Positions 21,935-31,480 of a stretch of 64,000 bases of DNA are shown piece after piece. Made by a program: the position numbers and the translations under genes. Under the pieces are notes generated by a model, which was not told where the DNA came from, ran no database searches, and saw nothing but the letters and a program-made list of their open reading frames with translations. The stretch's first letter is position 1; every line of letters starts with the position of its first letter. The DNA is from Camellia lanceoleosa (lineage: Eukaryota > Streptophyta > Magnoliopsida > Ericales > Theaceae). The DNA lies in assembly GCA_025200525.1 (NCBI GenBank), contig CM045761.1:206543870-206607869 (forward strand), written 5' to 3'.

Positions 21935-24900
21935 GTAGGAATGCTTTTTGAATTTTGGATGATTGAAATGGCTGATTTCGTAGCCTATTTCCTTGATGCA
22001 TCTGATCAAATGGTCATGTCCCTTGATCACATCCGATCAGATTTGACCATAGGATCGACGATCTATGGTGCAGATCATTCTCACACTGAATAGATGCCTT
22101 GACTGATCATACCTGATCACGATTGGGTGCCATCTCATCTGTACGATCACAAACATCTCCAATCAACGGCTATGATCAAACCACTCTAGATCGGACACGC
22201 AACCGTTTGATCGGCTGGTTGCCTCATCGCCAATAGACACCACATCACTGCCACGTGGAGCTGACTGTATTCCACATCACCTATGCCACGTTGGATCCAC
22301 ATCATCGCTCCAACATGTCCGATGCAAATAGGAAAGCACCCTCATGGCGCCTTGCGCCGTTGTGTCCGTGCTAAGTGCAAAGTGCGCCATCAAATGCCAC
22401 ACAACCCACACTGCCCACACCACGCACGCGCGCGTGTAGGTGTCCGTGTGAAGATGGTGCTTGCGGTGTGTGTGCAGGTACACTAGCATCCATCCCACAA
22501 TACCATATTCAAAAGAATATTCTACGTAGCACTTTATTAAATGCTCCATGTTTTGCTCTCTTTCCAATGTGGGACAAAGTCCCCAATCTTATTTCAAGCT
22601 TTCCAAAGAAAAACAACGAAGGTTTTGAAAACACCCAAAAACTAAACTTAAATTTCGAAACCCATTTTGAAAATTCCCCAACATTCCCCCACCGTTTTCA
22701 AAATACCAGATGATGACTCTTGGTTCACTTGGCAACCTTATGCATAGGTGAAGATATCTTACGGTTTGAATCATTCACTTAGTGAAGACACCTTAAAGTT
22801 AGTCAAGATGGCTTAGTAGACTTGTCTTTGAACTAGCGATCTTACATGATTAACCGAACATGTCTCACGCACAGTAGATGTTACCTCAAGTATTCAAACA
22901 AACCGACACGTGGATTGGCCTTGTGTCTATATCCTGTTTCATAAGCGCTCTAGACTCAAGCCCTTGGACTCATAGGAAGCGGCACCACCTCCAACACATA
23001 GGTAAGCTTCTTGAGAGTACCCTAACAACCCAGTTGTAAGGTTATTAAGAGTTTGGTAAGTCATCCTTTTCTTTTCACATTACAGGTACCAAGCACTTCA
23101 ACCTTGGGATGAAAATAAAATAAAACTAAGTGCTTGCAATCACGACATATGGTGTACTTGCGCTTATTGAACTCAAGACTTAATGTTTCTTTAAGCGTTG
23201 AGTCGAGTTTGATTATATTAAGTGGGCTTAAGACCCATCTCCTTTGATGTTTTCCATACCAAATCCCTTGCAAGTCCCTTTGTTAAGGGGTCAGCCAAGT
23301 TTTCACTTGACTTTACATAACTAATGGTAATCATACCTTCTGTGATTAATTACCTGACACAGCTATGTCTCAATCCTATATACCTGGACTTTCCATTATA
23401 GACATGGCTATAGGCCCGTGATAGAGTTGCTTCACTATCACAATGCAAAGATAATGGTGGCATAGGTTTTGGCCATATCTTAACCTCTAACAAGAGATTC
23501 CTTAGCCACTCTGCCTATTTGCTACAAGAAGCCAATGCTACAAACCCTGAGGCCATGGTTGAGTCTGTTATGCATGTTTGCTTCTTAGAACCACAAGAGA
23601 TAGGTCCTCCTCCAAGAGTAAAAATTCAACCACTCGTGGACGAGTGATCTTCACGGTCAGTTATCCAACTAGCATTCGTGAATCCTTTCAGCACTGCTAA
23701 ATAGCCATTATAGATTATTCCATAGTCTATCGTTTTTCTCAAATACCTAAGTATACGGTTAACAGCATGCCAGTGCACACTACTGGGATTACTAGTGTAT
23801 CTATTAAGTTTTCTCACTGCAAATGTAATATCAGGTCTAGTGCAAGTCATGGCATACATCAGGCTATCTATCACTCTTGAGTATTCTAGCTGATCAACAG
23901 CTCTTCCAACATTAGGATACAATTTCAAATTTGAATCAAAAAGTTTAGACATAGGTGTACAATTATATTGATTAAGTATCTTAAGAATTTTCTCAACATA
24001 GTGCGACTAGGTAAGAATCAAATTATTGTCCTCTCGCTTGATCTTAATACCTAGAATTATATCAGCCAAACCCATGTCTTTCATACTAAAGCTAGACGAC
24101 AATAAACTTTTAGTACTTTCAATGACATCATTGTCAGTACCAAAAATAAGCATGTCATCTACATATGGGCATATGATTACATCTCTATTGCCAATAAACT
24201 TATTGTACACACACTTATCAGATTCATGTATCCTAAAACCATTTGACACTATTACTTTGTCAAATTTTTCATGCCACTGTTTTGGAGCTTGTTTCAGTCC
24301 ATATTACGACTTCATGAGTTTACACACTTTGTGTTCTTGACCCTGTACAACAAATCCTTCCGGTTGTTGCATGTAGATTTCCTCATCTAACTCTCCATTC
24401 AGGAAACAGTCTTAACATCCATTTGATGGATTTCAAGCTTGTAGATTAAGGCTAAGGCAATTGACACTTGAATGGTGGCAATTCTAGCCACCAGAGCATA
24501 TATATCAAAATAATCGATACCCTCCTTTTGAGTAAAACCCTTAGCAACTAATCTTGCTTTGAACTTGTCAATTGTGCCATCAGCTTTCATTTTTCTTTTG
24601 AAAATCCATTTACAACCAATTGGTTTGGATCCAGGTGGCAAATCAATAAGTATCCCGGTATTGTTACCCACTATGAAGCACGGGCACCTGTATGAGGACT
24701 GCGTATCAGTGTCAGACATGTGTCGAACACGGACATGCGTCTGACACGCGGTGGACACGTGTCCGACACGCAGGAGAGAGTGTCTGAATTTTTTTTTGAT
24801 TTTTTGGCAGTTGAACACGTAGTGGACACGTAGCAGACACAATTGGGACACGTTCGGGGGTCAATTTCATAATTTATGGGACTTCTATGGGGTCAATTTG

Positions 24901-27900
24901 TAAAAAACACAAACCAAACAATATCTAACCCTAAATCGATAGAGAGAACAGAAGAGAGAGAGAACAGAGAGAAACCTGGTCGTCGGTGGTCTTTTGTCGC
25001 TCATCGGTGGTTGTTGCTCGCTGCTGTTGCAGTTATCTAAGGTACACTTCTTCTTCTTCTTCTTCTTCATTCTTCGATCTTCTTCTTCTCCGATCTTCTC
25101 TCTCTCTCTCTCTCTCCTCCTTTGATTTGAGCTTTTATTTTGTTTTTTCCTTTTTTTTTTCCCTTTTATATGGTCAATGTAAATCATCAGTTGCCTCTCT
25201 CTCTCTCTTATATTTTGAACTTTTTTAGTTTTTTTTTATATTGATGAAATGCAATTTTATATTATTTGTATTTTTAAATGTTTATTTTTTGTAATTTTAG
25301 TAGTGTTATTTTGTATTTTTTATTATCTTTTAATGATTTTTTTAATAATTTTATGACATAAGAAATAAATTTAATTATCTATATTGAGCGTGTCCTTAGC
25401 GTGTCATGTCCCCATTTTTGAAAATTTACATATCCAAGTGTGCATGCGTGTTGCATGTCGCATGTCCGTGTCCATGTTTCATAGGTTACCCATAATAGAA
25501 TCCATCTCATCGTTTATTATTTCTTTCTAGAAAGCAATGTCTTGAGACTTCATAGCCTCCTCAAAGGTTAATGGATTTGAGTCCATATTCAAAGAAATCA
25601 TTGTTTGCTTACAATAAGCTTTCCTAGTTCCTTCTACAAGGTAATCAATGAAATTAGGGCCAAATGACTTCTCAGTCCTAGCCCTCTTACTCCTCCTTAG
25701 CTCATTAGGCTCAATGGGTTCATGTCGTTCATTTTCCTCTGTAGACATCAAAGAAGTTGATTCATTTCCTTGATTAGAATCCAACCTTGGAATGGTTGTG
25801 AAACGATTCTCATAAAATACCGCATTATGTGATTCAATGATGGTATTTGTTTCTACTAAAACATTGAGCTCTACTACCAGAAACCTATATGCTTTGCTAT
25901 GTATAGCATAGCCAAGGAATATGCATTCAATTCCTTTTTCACCTAATTTCTTCCTTTTAGGTTCAGGCAATCTGACTATTGCTCTACAACCCCACGTTTT
26001 CAAGTAACCTAGATTAGGTTTCTTGTTTTTCCAAAGTTCATAAGAAGTAACATTTCTTCCCTTGAGATGAATTCTATTGAGTATGTGACAGGCAGTGAAC
26101 AAGGCTTCACCCCAAAAACCAGAACTTAAACTGGAGTAAGAAAGCATAGCATTAATCATTTTTATTAATGTCCTATTCTTTTTTTCAGCTACTCCATTTT
26201 GTTGTGGTGTATAGGGTGCAAACTTCTCATGAATAATACCAATATTTTCATAATATTCTGAAAATGGTATTCACCGCCTCTATCAGACCTAAGTCCCTTT
26301 ATTTTGACATTACATTGATTTTCTACTTTTGTCTTAAAAATCTTGAATTTATCACGCACCTCATCTTTTGAATGCAAAAGATAGATATGACAGTACTTAT
26401 AAAAATCATCAATGAATGTTACAAAATATTTCTTACCACCTCTAGTGGGGGTACTATGCATGTCACATACATCACTATGCACAAGTTCAAGTAGAGATGT
26501 GGATTTATCTACTTCAAGAAATGGAATGCGAGTAATTTTAGATTGCACACAAAATTTGCATTTTTCAAACATATCAATATCATACTTAGGAATTAAATCT
26601 AAATTAACCATATCATGCATTTTCCCAGTATTAACATGACCTAAACGAACATGCCATAAAGAAAAAGAATCAACAATATATGCAGAAACATATGTATTAT
26701 TGATAACATTAAGTTTGAATATTCCTTGATACATGTAGCCCTTCTCAACAAAAATCTCACCCTTAGACAGGACAAATTTGTCCGACTCAAATACTAACTC
26801 GAAACTATGCTTATTAAGCAGGCTTCTAGATACAAGATTTTTCCTGACATCAGGTACATGATAAACTTCATTAAGACTTCAAACTTTTCCAAATGTGAAC
26901 TCTAGATCCATCGTCCATTTGCCTTTGATAGCAGCAGTTGAAGAGTTGCCTGTGTAGAGAACTATTCCATCACTCACTTGTTCATAAGTAGTGAAACGGC
27001 TCTTGTCGTTGCAGACGTGCCTTGTTGCTCCTAAGTCAACCCACCAGTCACCAGCATCTTCGAGCATGTTCACCTCGGATACAACAGCCACAAACTTGTT
27101 CTTGGCATTTGATGCTTCTGGCTTCTTTTTATATGACCGGCATTCATTTCTGAAGTGCCCTACCTTGCCACAGTGCCAGCAAGCGCCTATCGACTTCTTA
27201 GCATCTTTCTCAAGTTGGGGGTCGCGCTTACGCTTCTTTTTGTTGAACCTTTTGCCATCATCCACCATGTGAATCTTGGAAGTCTAAGCCAATTAGTTAT
27301 CTTTACTTTCAAGAAGTCTTGATTTTTCCTCAACTTGGAGGTGTTGAGCCAATTCCTCTAAAGTTAGATATTCCTTTTTGTGTTTCAGAGTTTTTCTTAA
27401 AATCCTTCCAAGAAGATGGCAATTTCTCTATTATAAACGAAACTACAATAGATTCATCCATGTTCATATTCTTCTGTCGAAACTGACTCAGAATATTTTG
27501 GATCTCACGGAATTATTCCATAATAGGCTTTGTATCAATCATAGTAAAACGTATAAAATTACTAATAAGAAATTTCTTACTGGTGGCATCCTCAGTGAGG
27601 TACTTTGACTGTAATATGTCTCAAGAGTTGCTTTGCCATTTCCAAATGTTGATACACATCAAACAGAGAGTCTGACAGCGTATTTAGAATGTGTCCTTAG
27701 CAGATGTAGTCGTCATTCTTCCATTTGGTTTTGGTACGGGTTTGCTCCATAGTCTCGTCTTCTTGTTTCACCGAATAGGAGTTAGTCAGCACATAGACCA
27801 CTTTGAGAGTGGTGAGCAAAAAGTGTATCTTTTTTTGCTAGCATCGGAAATTTATGCCATCAAATCAGTCAAGCTTCATGAAATCTTGAGTCATTTTTTA

Positions 27901-30175
27901 TGAATAGACATCGCCATATCTAAATATTGTCTTTAGATTGTTGGAACAATTCGTCTTGAATTCTTCAGTCGGTGGTCTTTTGGTCTTTAAAACTTGGCAA
28001 TAATCTTGTCTATGTAGAACAGAAATTTGGTGCTTCAAGTCATGTTACTTAATCGTTTTCCGAAAGACAATATTTGCACCCACCAAAAGGTGTGCAGGGG
28101 GTTACAGCAAATTTGCCTCCAGAATATGATGAAGCATGATCTAAAGATCAAGTCCACTGGCGTCTGCACTAACGACGGTAAATTAGAATACTCTTGATAT
28201 AATTAAGAAAACCAAGACACCGACAATCAAGTCTGCAAAATTTGATTACCAATAAGAAAAGCATAAACTTGCTTAAAAAACTCTTGATCGAAAACTCTAA
28301 ATCAAGAGAGAGAGAGAGAAAAGAATTGCAAGAATGCTTTCGAATTTTGGATGATTAAAATGGCTAATTTCGCAACCTATGTATAGGCCTTGATGCATCT
28401 GATCGAATGGTCATGTTCCTTGATCGCATCCAATCAGATCTAATCGTTGGATCGACAATCTATAGTGCAGATCATTATCATACCAAATAGATGCCTTGAC
28501 TAATCATACCTAATCACGATCGGGTCCCATCTCATCCATTCAATCGCACGCATCTCTAATCAACAGTTATGATCAAACCTCTACAGATCAAACACGCAAC
28601 CGTTCGATCAGTTGGTTGACTCATCGCCAACAGACACCACATCACTGTCACGTGGAGCTTATTGTATTCCACGTCACCTATGCCACGTTGCATCCACGTC
28701 ATCGCTCCAACCTGTTTGATGCAAATATAAAAGCGCCCTCATGGCGCCTTGCGCCCATGCAATGTGTGCAAAGTGTGCTATCAAATGCCATACAGCCCAC
28801 GCCCTGTGTGTGCCCGTTCGTGTGTGCGTGGGTGGTGCAAAGCACCACTTTTGCGGTATGAGTACATGCACACTAGCATCCATCCCACAATACTATATTC
28901 AAAAGAATATTCCATGTAATACTTTATTAAATACTCCATGTTTTGCTCTCTTTCCAATGTGGGATAAAGCTCCCAAGCTTATTTCAAACTTTTCAAAGAA
29001 AAACAAAGAAAATTTTGAAAACACTCAAACACTAAACTTAAATTTTGAAACCCATTTTGAAAATTCCCCAACACGACCCACCATGAGCAATGCACCAGCC
29101 TCAACTAGGTTCCTAGGCCCTAATTTTGAGCATTAGGGTGCCAATGGAAAAGAGGGAATGATGAGGCATACGGCGGGCAGAGCCACTAGACTGAGTCAAA
29201 GAGAAACCAGATCGCTGATGAAGAACCCCGTTGATGGGACAAAATCTCCTAAGGTCAAAAAAAGGGGCTTAGAATTAGGGAAAACTAGGGCATTCCTTGG
29301 TCGGTCTGTATTCATAGTTGTCAATTCACCTTAGTTTCTGAATTAGAATCGGCTAGAATGGGGAGGGTGGTTAGCTGGCTTGAGCTTGAGCTTGACTGAC
29401 TACAAAGGTAGAAAGTAGAAAGGGGCATACATACATACATACATACATACATACATGCATACATACCTACCTACCTGGAGTTCAGAGAGCTCCTCGAGAT
29501 ACTCGGGTGGACAGAGATCAGGTCGAGTGGACAAGCCCTGCCCAATTTTGACAAAAGTAGGCCCCAATCTAGTGAAAATCTTCCTCAGCTGAACGGCCCG
29601 CAATCTTCTGTACTGATATTGATCGAGCTGGCCATTCAACCGGTCCATCCATAGCTTGAACGCAAATGAACCCAGGCCAATAAATATTTCCAGAGTCCTC
29701 CGCACTACCTACAAACATATAAAATATAAAGCCGGAGATTTTTTTATTTTTTTTAAAAAAATAAGCATAATAATCAATCGGCTGTTGTTGTGCTGAATAA
29801 TGAATATGATGATTATACCTTGATGGGACGAGAGCCGTAGTTGTTGGAAAGAAGTTCGGGGCTGTAGACCGAAGCATTGGCGGCACGGGCCATGGCTCTA
29901 GCCTCGGCTTGCATATCGTCCGTTCGGTCCCTGGAAGAAAGAACATAGGGGTAGGAGGAGGAGGAGGAGGAGGAGACTGACACGGCATTATTGCCGCTAA
30001 TTGCAGGCACTGATTGGGATTGAGATTGGGAGGGTGTCGCCTCCACAACCGCTGCTCGCGGCGGCGGTGCCAATCTTCGTTTGTTCGGCCTTGGAATTGT
30101 AACTGCACCTGCGTACGGAGAAAACGACACAACGCCGCGGTGACCGCCAGTTGAAGATAGTGCGAGAAAACTCAT
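14360..30175 (-). CDS. ABC1K3: Plastid ABC1-family atypical kinase, ABC1K3-like, seven exons
   Basis: The product belongs to the ABC1/UbiB atypical kinase family. By recall it is closest to Arabidopsis ABC1K3 (At1g79600), a plastoglobule protein that acts with ABC1K1 in prenylquinone and tocopherol metabolism. Exons on the minus strand are 30175-29819, 29708-29475, 20681-20346, 20166-19611, 19338-19154, 19054-18688 and 14485-14360, giving ~720 codons. Exon 1 starts with a Ser/Ala/Arg-rich, transit-peptide-like stretch. Family motifs in order are KIGQGLSTR, AAASLGQVYKA, VAVKVQRPG, HADPHPGN and DFGM. Exon phases agree except in exon 5, which lacks two bases relative to the open frame and is followed by a GC donor. 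Introns 2 and 6 are swollen by insertions. If the exon 5 lesions are real, this allele gives a protein truncated after the catalytic core. Confidence 0.9.
14528..15362. mobile_element. Fold-back DNA element, 835 bp, in intron 6
   Basis: The left arm AAGGGCTAAATTCATTTTA pairs with the right end ...TAAAATGAATTTTGCCTT. The arms stay similar for ~150 bp, sharing for example GTGGTTT and TTTGGACTAAA blocks near 14,620 and 15,265. The core (14,700-15,180) is AT-rich with diverged repeats of AAAATATAATTAAATTAAAA. There is no ORF. Long arms suggest a Mutator-like non-autonomous element, but I found no clean 9-bp duplication. Confidence 0.75.
15617..15927 (+). mobile_element. SMART/TRIM mini-LTR retrotransposon, 311 bp
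   Basis: The 5' LTR (15,617-15,692, 76 bp) and 3' LTR (15,861-15,927, 67 bp) share TTGTTGGGCC, TTTCCTAACAG and GGTGACTTAATA. Directly after the 5' LTR lies TGGTATCAAAGC (15,693-15,704), 11 of 12 to the tRNA-Met primer site. Directly before the 3' LTR is the purine tract GAGGGAGGG (15,852-15,860). Flanks GGACG and GGAAG look like a mutated 5-bp duplication. Nothing is coded, so it depends on another LTR element for movement. Confidence 0.85.
15928..18687. other. Rest of kinase intron 6
   Basis: Intronic sequence has no conserved exon. A G-rich stretch at 16,430-16,560 has loose ~45-bp repeats of GGGTGGT and TGGCTGC. The 17,280-17,640 part is A/T-rich with poly(A/T) runs. Open frames on either strand have no recognisable domain. 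Confidence 0.5.
17930..18405. mobile_element. Possible DNA-transposon relic with GATCCTACGATC subterminal repeats
   Basis: Clusters of short repeats such as GGATC, GATCCTACGATT and ACGATCC lie at both ends (17,936-18,090 and 18,325-18,390) around an AT-rich core. Clustered subterminal motifs are typical of hAT-like elements. I see no clear terminal inverted repeat or target duplication. Confidence 0.35.
18688..19054 (-). CDS. ABC1K3: ABC1K3-like exon 6 (C-terminal helical region)
   Basis: The exon has 367 bases, starting one base before a TGG codon and ending in CAG before donor GTGAGA. It is open throughout. It encodes the post-kinase helical tail including WNRLENLLVQGKKDRDFSAK and ELRAQVFRIWGLL. 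Confidence 0.9.
19154..19338 (-). pseudogene. ABC1K3: ABC1K3-like exon 5, two 1-bp losses
   Basis: Three frames are needed to follow the conserved protein. VPPYYALILRS is in one frame, LEGLALYADPNFKVLAASYPYF in a second, and LLTDPNPYLRDALIELLFKDGKFR in the third. The losses lie near 19,300 and in a five-T run (gene strand) near 19,231-19,235. The exon is 185 bases where 187 would fit the flanking phases. The intron after it begins GC, not GT. Either the gene is newly broken or the assembly has indel errors. Confidence 0.85.
19611..20166 (-). CDS. ABC1K3: ABC1K3-like exon 4 (catalytic loop and DFG)
   Basis: The exon has 556 bases, phase 0 in and phase 1 out, with acceptor TATGCAG and donor GTAAGC. 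It encodes EWVEG, the catalytic loop YFHADPHPGN and the metal-binding FLDFGM. A helical region ending near YQYPFN follows. No stops. Confidence 0.93.
20346..20681 (-). CDS. ABC1K3: ABC1K3-like exon 3 (Ala-rich loop, VAVK lysine)
   Basis: The exon has 112 codons, phase 0 to phase 0, with acceptor GAGCAG and donor GTTAGT. It encodes the alanine-rich nucleotide loop AAASLGQVYKA, which replaces the Gly-rich loop of normal kinases. The VAVKVQRPG lysine strand and the DEFARRVYQELNY helix follow. The reading frame is intact. Confidence 0.92.
20682..21511. other. Kinase intron 2, 3' part
   Basis: Intronic AT-rich sequence lies between exon 3 and the copia insertion. I see no additional exon or element in it. 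Confidence 0.5.
21512..22683 (-). repeat. Copia 3' LTR
   Basis: A 1,172-bp partner of the 27,939-29,073 LTR has the same ends. It carries a longer (GA)n run near 21,900-21,930 than the other copy. Confidence 0.9.
22684..22693 (-). promoter_or_regulatory. Copia polypurine tract
   Basis: On the element strand GGTGGGGGAA lies immediately upstream of the 3' LTR. This is the expected plus-strand primer. Confidence 0.7.
23230..23970 (-). pseudogene. Copia RNase H (broken)
   Basis: EYSRVIDSLMYAMTCTRPDI and NRILRYLRKT blocks lead into a RNase H with GFTNASW in place of the usual G-Y-x-D-A-x-W. It therefore lacks the first catalytic Asp. The C-terminal KGLARDLVWKTSKEMGL lies at 23,230-23,290. Frames change repeatedly between. 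Confidence 0.85.
24007..25526 (-). pseudogene. Copia reverse transcriptase, split by a hAT-like element
   Basis: The RT starts before 25,485 and resumes at 24,662 with LPPGSKPIGCKWIFKRK. It continues with ARLVAKGFTQ and, after a frame change near 24,350-24,410, reaches the catalytic YVDDML at ~24,155. Removing 24,671-25,484 plus one GTTACCCA copy would close the RT at the same codon, so the nested insert came later. Confidence 0.9.
24671..25484 (-). mobile_element. hAT-like non-autonomous element, copy A
   Basis: The ends CTATGAAGCACGGGCAC and its near-complement GTGTCCATGTTTCATAG are flanked by GTTACCCA on both sides (24,663-24,670 and 25,485-25,492). The ends carry many GGACACG/CGTGTCC repeats. 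The interior has a GA/CT-rich block with a GACCAGGTTT segment and an AT-rich block. Block order is reversed relative to copies B-D. No transposase is encoded. Confidence 0.88.
25527..26734 (-). pseudogene. Copia integrase (broken)
   Basis: The pre-integrase segment LWHVRLGHVNTGKM and the CKFCVQSK cysteine pair start the domain. The core follows with SDVCD and LRSDRGGEY aspartate blocks, then the NRTLIKM-type continuation after a frame change near 26,190-26,260. An FWGEALFTACHILNRI block and a long C-terminal tail complete it. This enzyme inserts element DNA into the genome. Confidence 0.9.
26879..27900 (-). pseudogene. Copia gag zinc knuckle and protease (broken)
   Basis: The knuckle CWHCGKVGHFRNEC fits CX2CX4HX4C. 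About 50 residues later the protease block reads DLGATRHVC, with Leu where Ser or Thr is usual. Gag N-terminal remains, readable only across several frames, extend to about 27,900. The protein would coat element RNA and process the polyprotein. Confidence 0.85.
27939..29073 (-). repeat. Copia 5' LTR
   Basis: TGTTGGAACAATTC starts it on the plus strand and TTCCCCAACA ends it. It is the upstream LTR for the minus-strand element, 1,135 bp, homologous along its length to 21,512-22,683. Confidence 0.9.
29074..29426. other. Kinase intron 2, 5' part
   Basis: Intronic sequence lies between the copia right flank and the microsatellite. I recognise no coding sequence or element. Confidence 0.5.
29427..29474. 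repeat. (CATA)n microsatellite abutting a 5' splice site
   Basis: About twelve tetranucleotide units (CATA, then CTAC) end exactly at the exon 2 boundary. On the gene strand the intron starts GTAGGTAGGTATGTATG, so several repeat units resemble splice donors. Confidence 0.9.
29475..29708 (-). CDS. ABC1K3: ABC1K3-like exon 2 (KxGQ motif)
   Basis: The exon has 78 codons, phase 0 at both ends, with acceptor TTTGTAG and donor GTAGGT. It carries FVKIGQGLSTRPDLCPPEY, the KxGQ motif that marks ABC1 kinases and folds over the active site. The donor runs straight into a GTAG/GTAT microsatellite. Confidence 0.9.
29819..30175 (-). CDS. ABC1K3: ABC1K3-like exon 1 (transit peptide)
   Basis: The exon has 119 codons from ATG at 30,175 to the donor GTATAA. 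The N-terminus is rich in Ser, Ala, Pro and Arg with few acidic residues, as in chloroplast transit peptides, and includes a seven-serine run encoded by a short repeat near 29,957-29,977. The mature part begins about at the QAEARAMARAANASVYSPEL block. The ATG is the first in frame and suits the transit-peptide length. Confidence 0.85.
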
Positions 30176-30480
30176 GCTTATCGTTCTTCAAACAGGCTCT
30201 CCTCGTTTTTTCTTTTTCTTTTTCCTTTTCCTTTCCCCTTTTCCCTTTTTCCTTTTTCCTTTTTTCCTTTTTTCCTTTTTCCTACTTCTATTTATTTATT
30301 TTTCTGGCTCACATAAATGTAACGTGTTCGCGTGTCACCTCTCTTGCGTGCGCATTTTTATTTGGCGCATTTTTAGGTACACTGTAGGCTCTAACGTCGG
30401 CACTTTTCTCAAATTAAATCAAATTATCAACTTAATTCTTAAATTAGATTTAATTTGGACAGAATTTTTAAATTAAGTTA
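30176..30480 (-). promoter_or_regulatory. Probable promoter/5' UTR of the kinase gene
   Basis: Immediately upstream of the ATG is a ~95-bp tract of CTTTTT/TTCC units (30,205-30,298), purine-rich on the gene strand. An AT-rich segment follows. I see no decisive TATA box. Polypurine leaders are common in plant 5' UTRs, so this is inference. Confidence 0.35.
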
Positions 30481-30539
30481 AAACTTAGTTGTGAATCACG
30501 TTTTCAACGTTTTTGTAGTTATTGCACAGAAATTTTATG

Positions 30540-30872
30540 AAATCATAAAAAGCGTGTTTTCAAACCACGCTTTTAATTAAGAAAGTGTGGTTTGTAACCA
30601 CGCTTTTAATTAAAAAAAAATTTCCTGAAAGCATGATTCTAAACTACGCTTTTAATTGAATTTTTTTTTTTTTTGAAAACGTGGTTGTGAACCACGCTTT
30701 TAACTAAAAAAAATTTTCTTCTAAAAACATAATTGTGAACCATGCTTTTACCTAAAATTTTTCTAAAAACGTGGTTGTGAACCACGCTTTCACTGTGGAT
30801 TATAACCACGTTTTTAACCAAAATCGTTTTAAGTGAAAGCATGGTTCGTAACCACGCTTTTAAAACTTATAA
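30540..30872. repeat. Tandem array of hairpin-forming units upstream of the kinase gene
   Basis: About seven units of 33-48 bp have the core AACGTGGTTGTGAACCACGC, in which GTGGTT and AACCAC form an inverted repeat around three bases. T-rich and A-rich linkers separate them. Some units are mutated in one arm only. Confidence 0.8.
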
Positions 30873-31254
30873 AAATATCCCCCAGCCCCGTCATTTTGAA
30901 TCACGCTTATTGCACTTAGCTTTATTTGACTTCAGCCTCACTCTCGCTCTCTTTACTCTTGCTCTCTCTCTGCTCTCGCTCCCTCTGCTCTCAGACTCTC
31001 TCTTTGCTCTCATGCTCTCTCTATGCTCTCTCTCCGTCCGTGGGTTGCTCTCTCTCGTTGATATGGCATCTGTCTCTCTCTATCTCATTTGAATTTTATG
31101 CGTTTATTGTGTTTGTGAAAATGTGAATATGGGTACAGTATGGGTATAATGTGGGTAGAATAGGGTTCATAAATGTAAAAATGTTGTGAATTGATGAAAA
31201 TATTGGTAGAATAGGGTTTATGAATGTGGAAATGTTGTGAATTGAAATTGTGGT

Positions 31255-31480
31255 TTTGAATTGGTAAAATGTTGTGGTTTTGAATTGTGAAAATTTTCTA
31301 GGGTTTTCAATTGAATGTGAAATCATAAATTAAGGTTAGGGTTTTGAATTGTGAAATCAGAAATTAGGATTAAGGTTTCAGAAATTAAGGTTTTGAATTG
31401 TGAAATCAGAAATTAGGATTAGGGTTTCCGAAATTAGAGTTTTGAATTGTGAAATCAGAAATTAGGGTTAGGGTTTCAGA
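31255..31480. repeat. Tandem repeat, ~52-bp unit
   Basis: Three to four copies contain GTTTTGAATTGTGAAATCAG followed by AAATTAGG(A/G)TTAGGG. Slightly shorter related units precede it from 31,190. Confidence 0.8.

Larger units (their letters stand above)
21512..29073 (-). mobile_element. Full-length Ty1/copia retrotransposon in kinase intron 2
   Basis: The two LTRs begin TGTTGG and end CCAACA. Flanks CAACC (21,507-21,511) and CGACC (29,074-29,078) form a 5-bp duplication with one change. Coding runs leftwards in the copia order: gag knuckle, protease, integrase, RT, RNase H. Stops, frameshifts and a nested hAT-like element inactivate it. It lies in the same orientation as the host gene. The LTRs differ at many sites, so the insertion is not recent. 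Confidence 0.93.

Noticed and set aside
30195..30300. Polypyrimidine tract as a retroelement polypurine primer
   Set aside because: No LTR begins beside it. It lies directly upstream of the kinase ATG and is better read as 5' UTR sequence.
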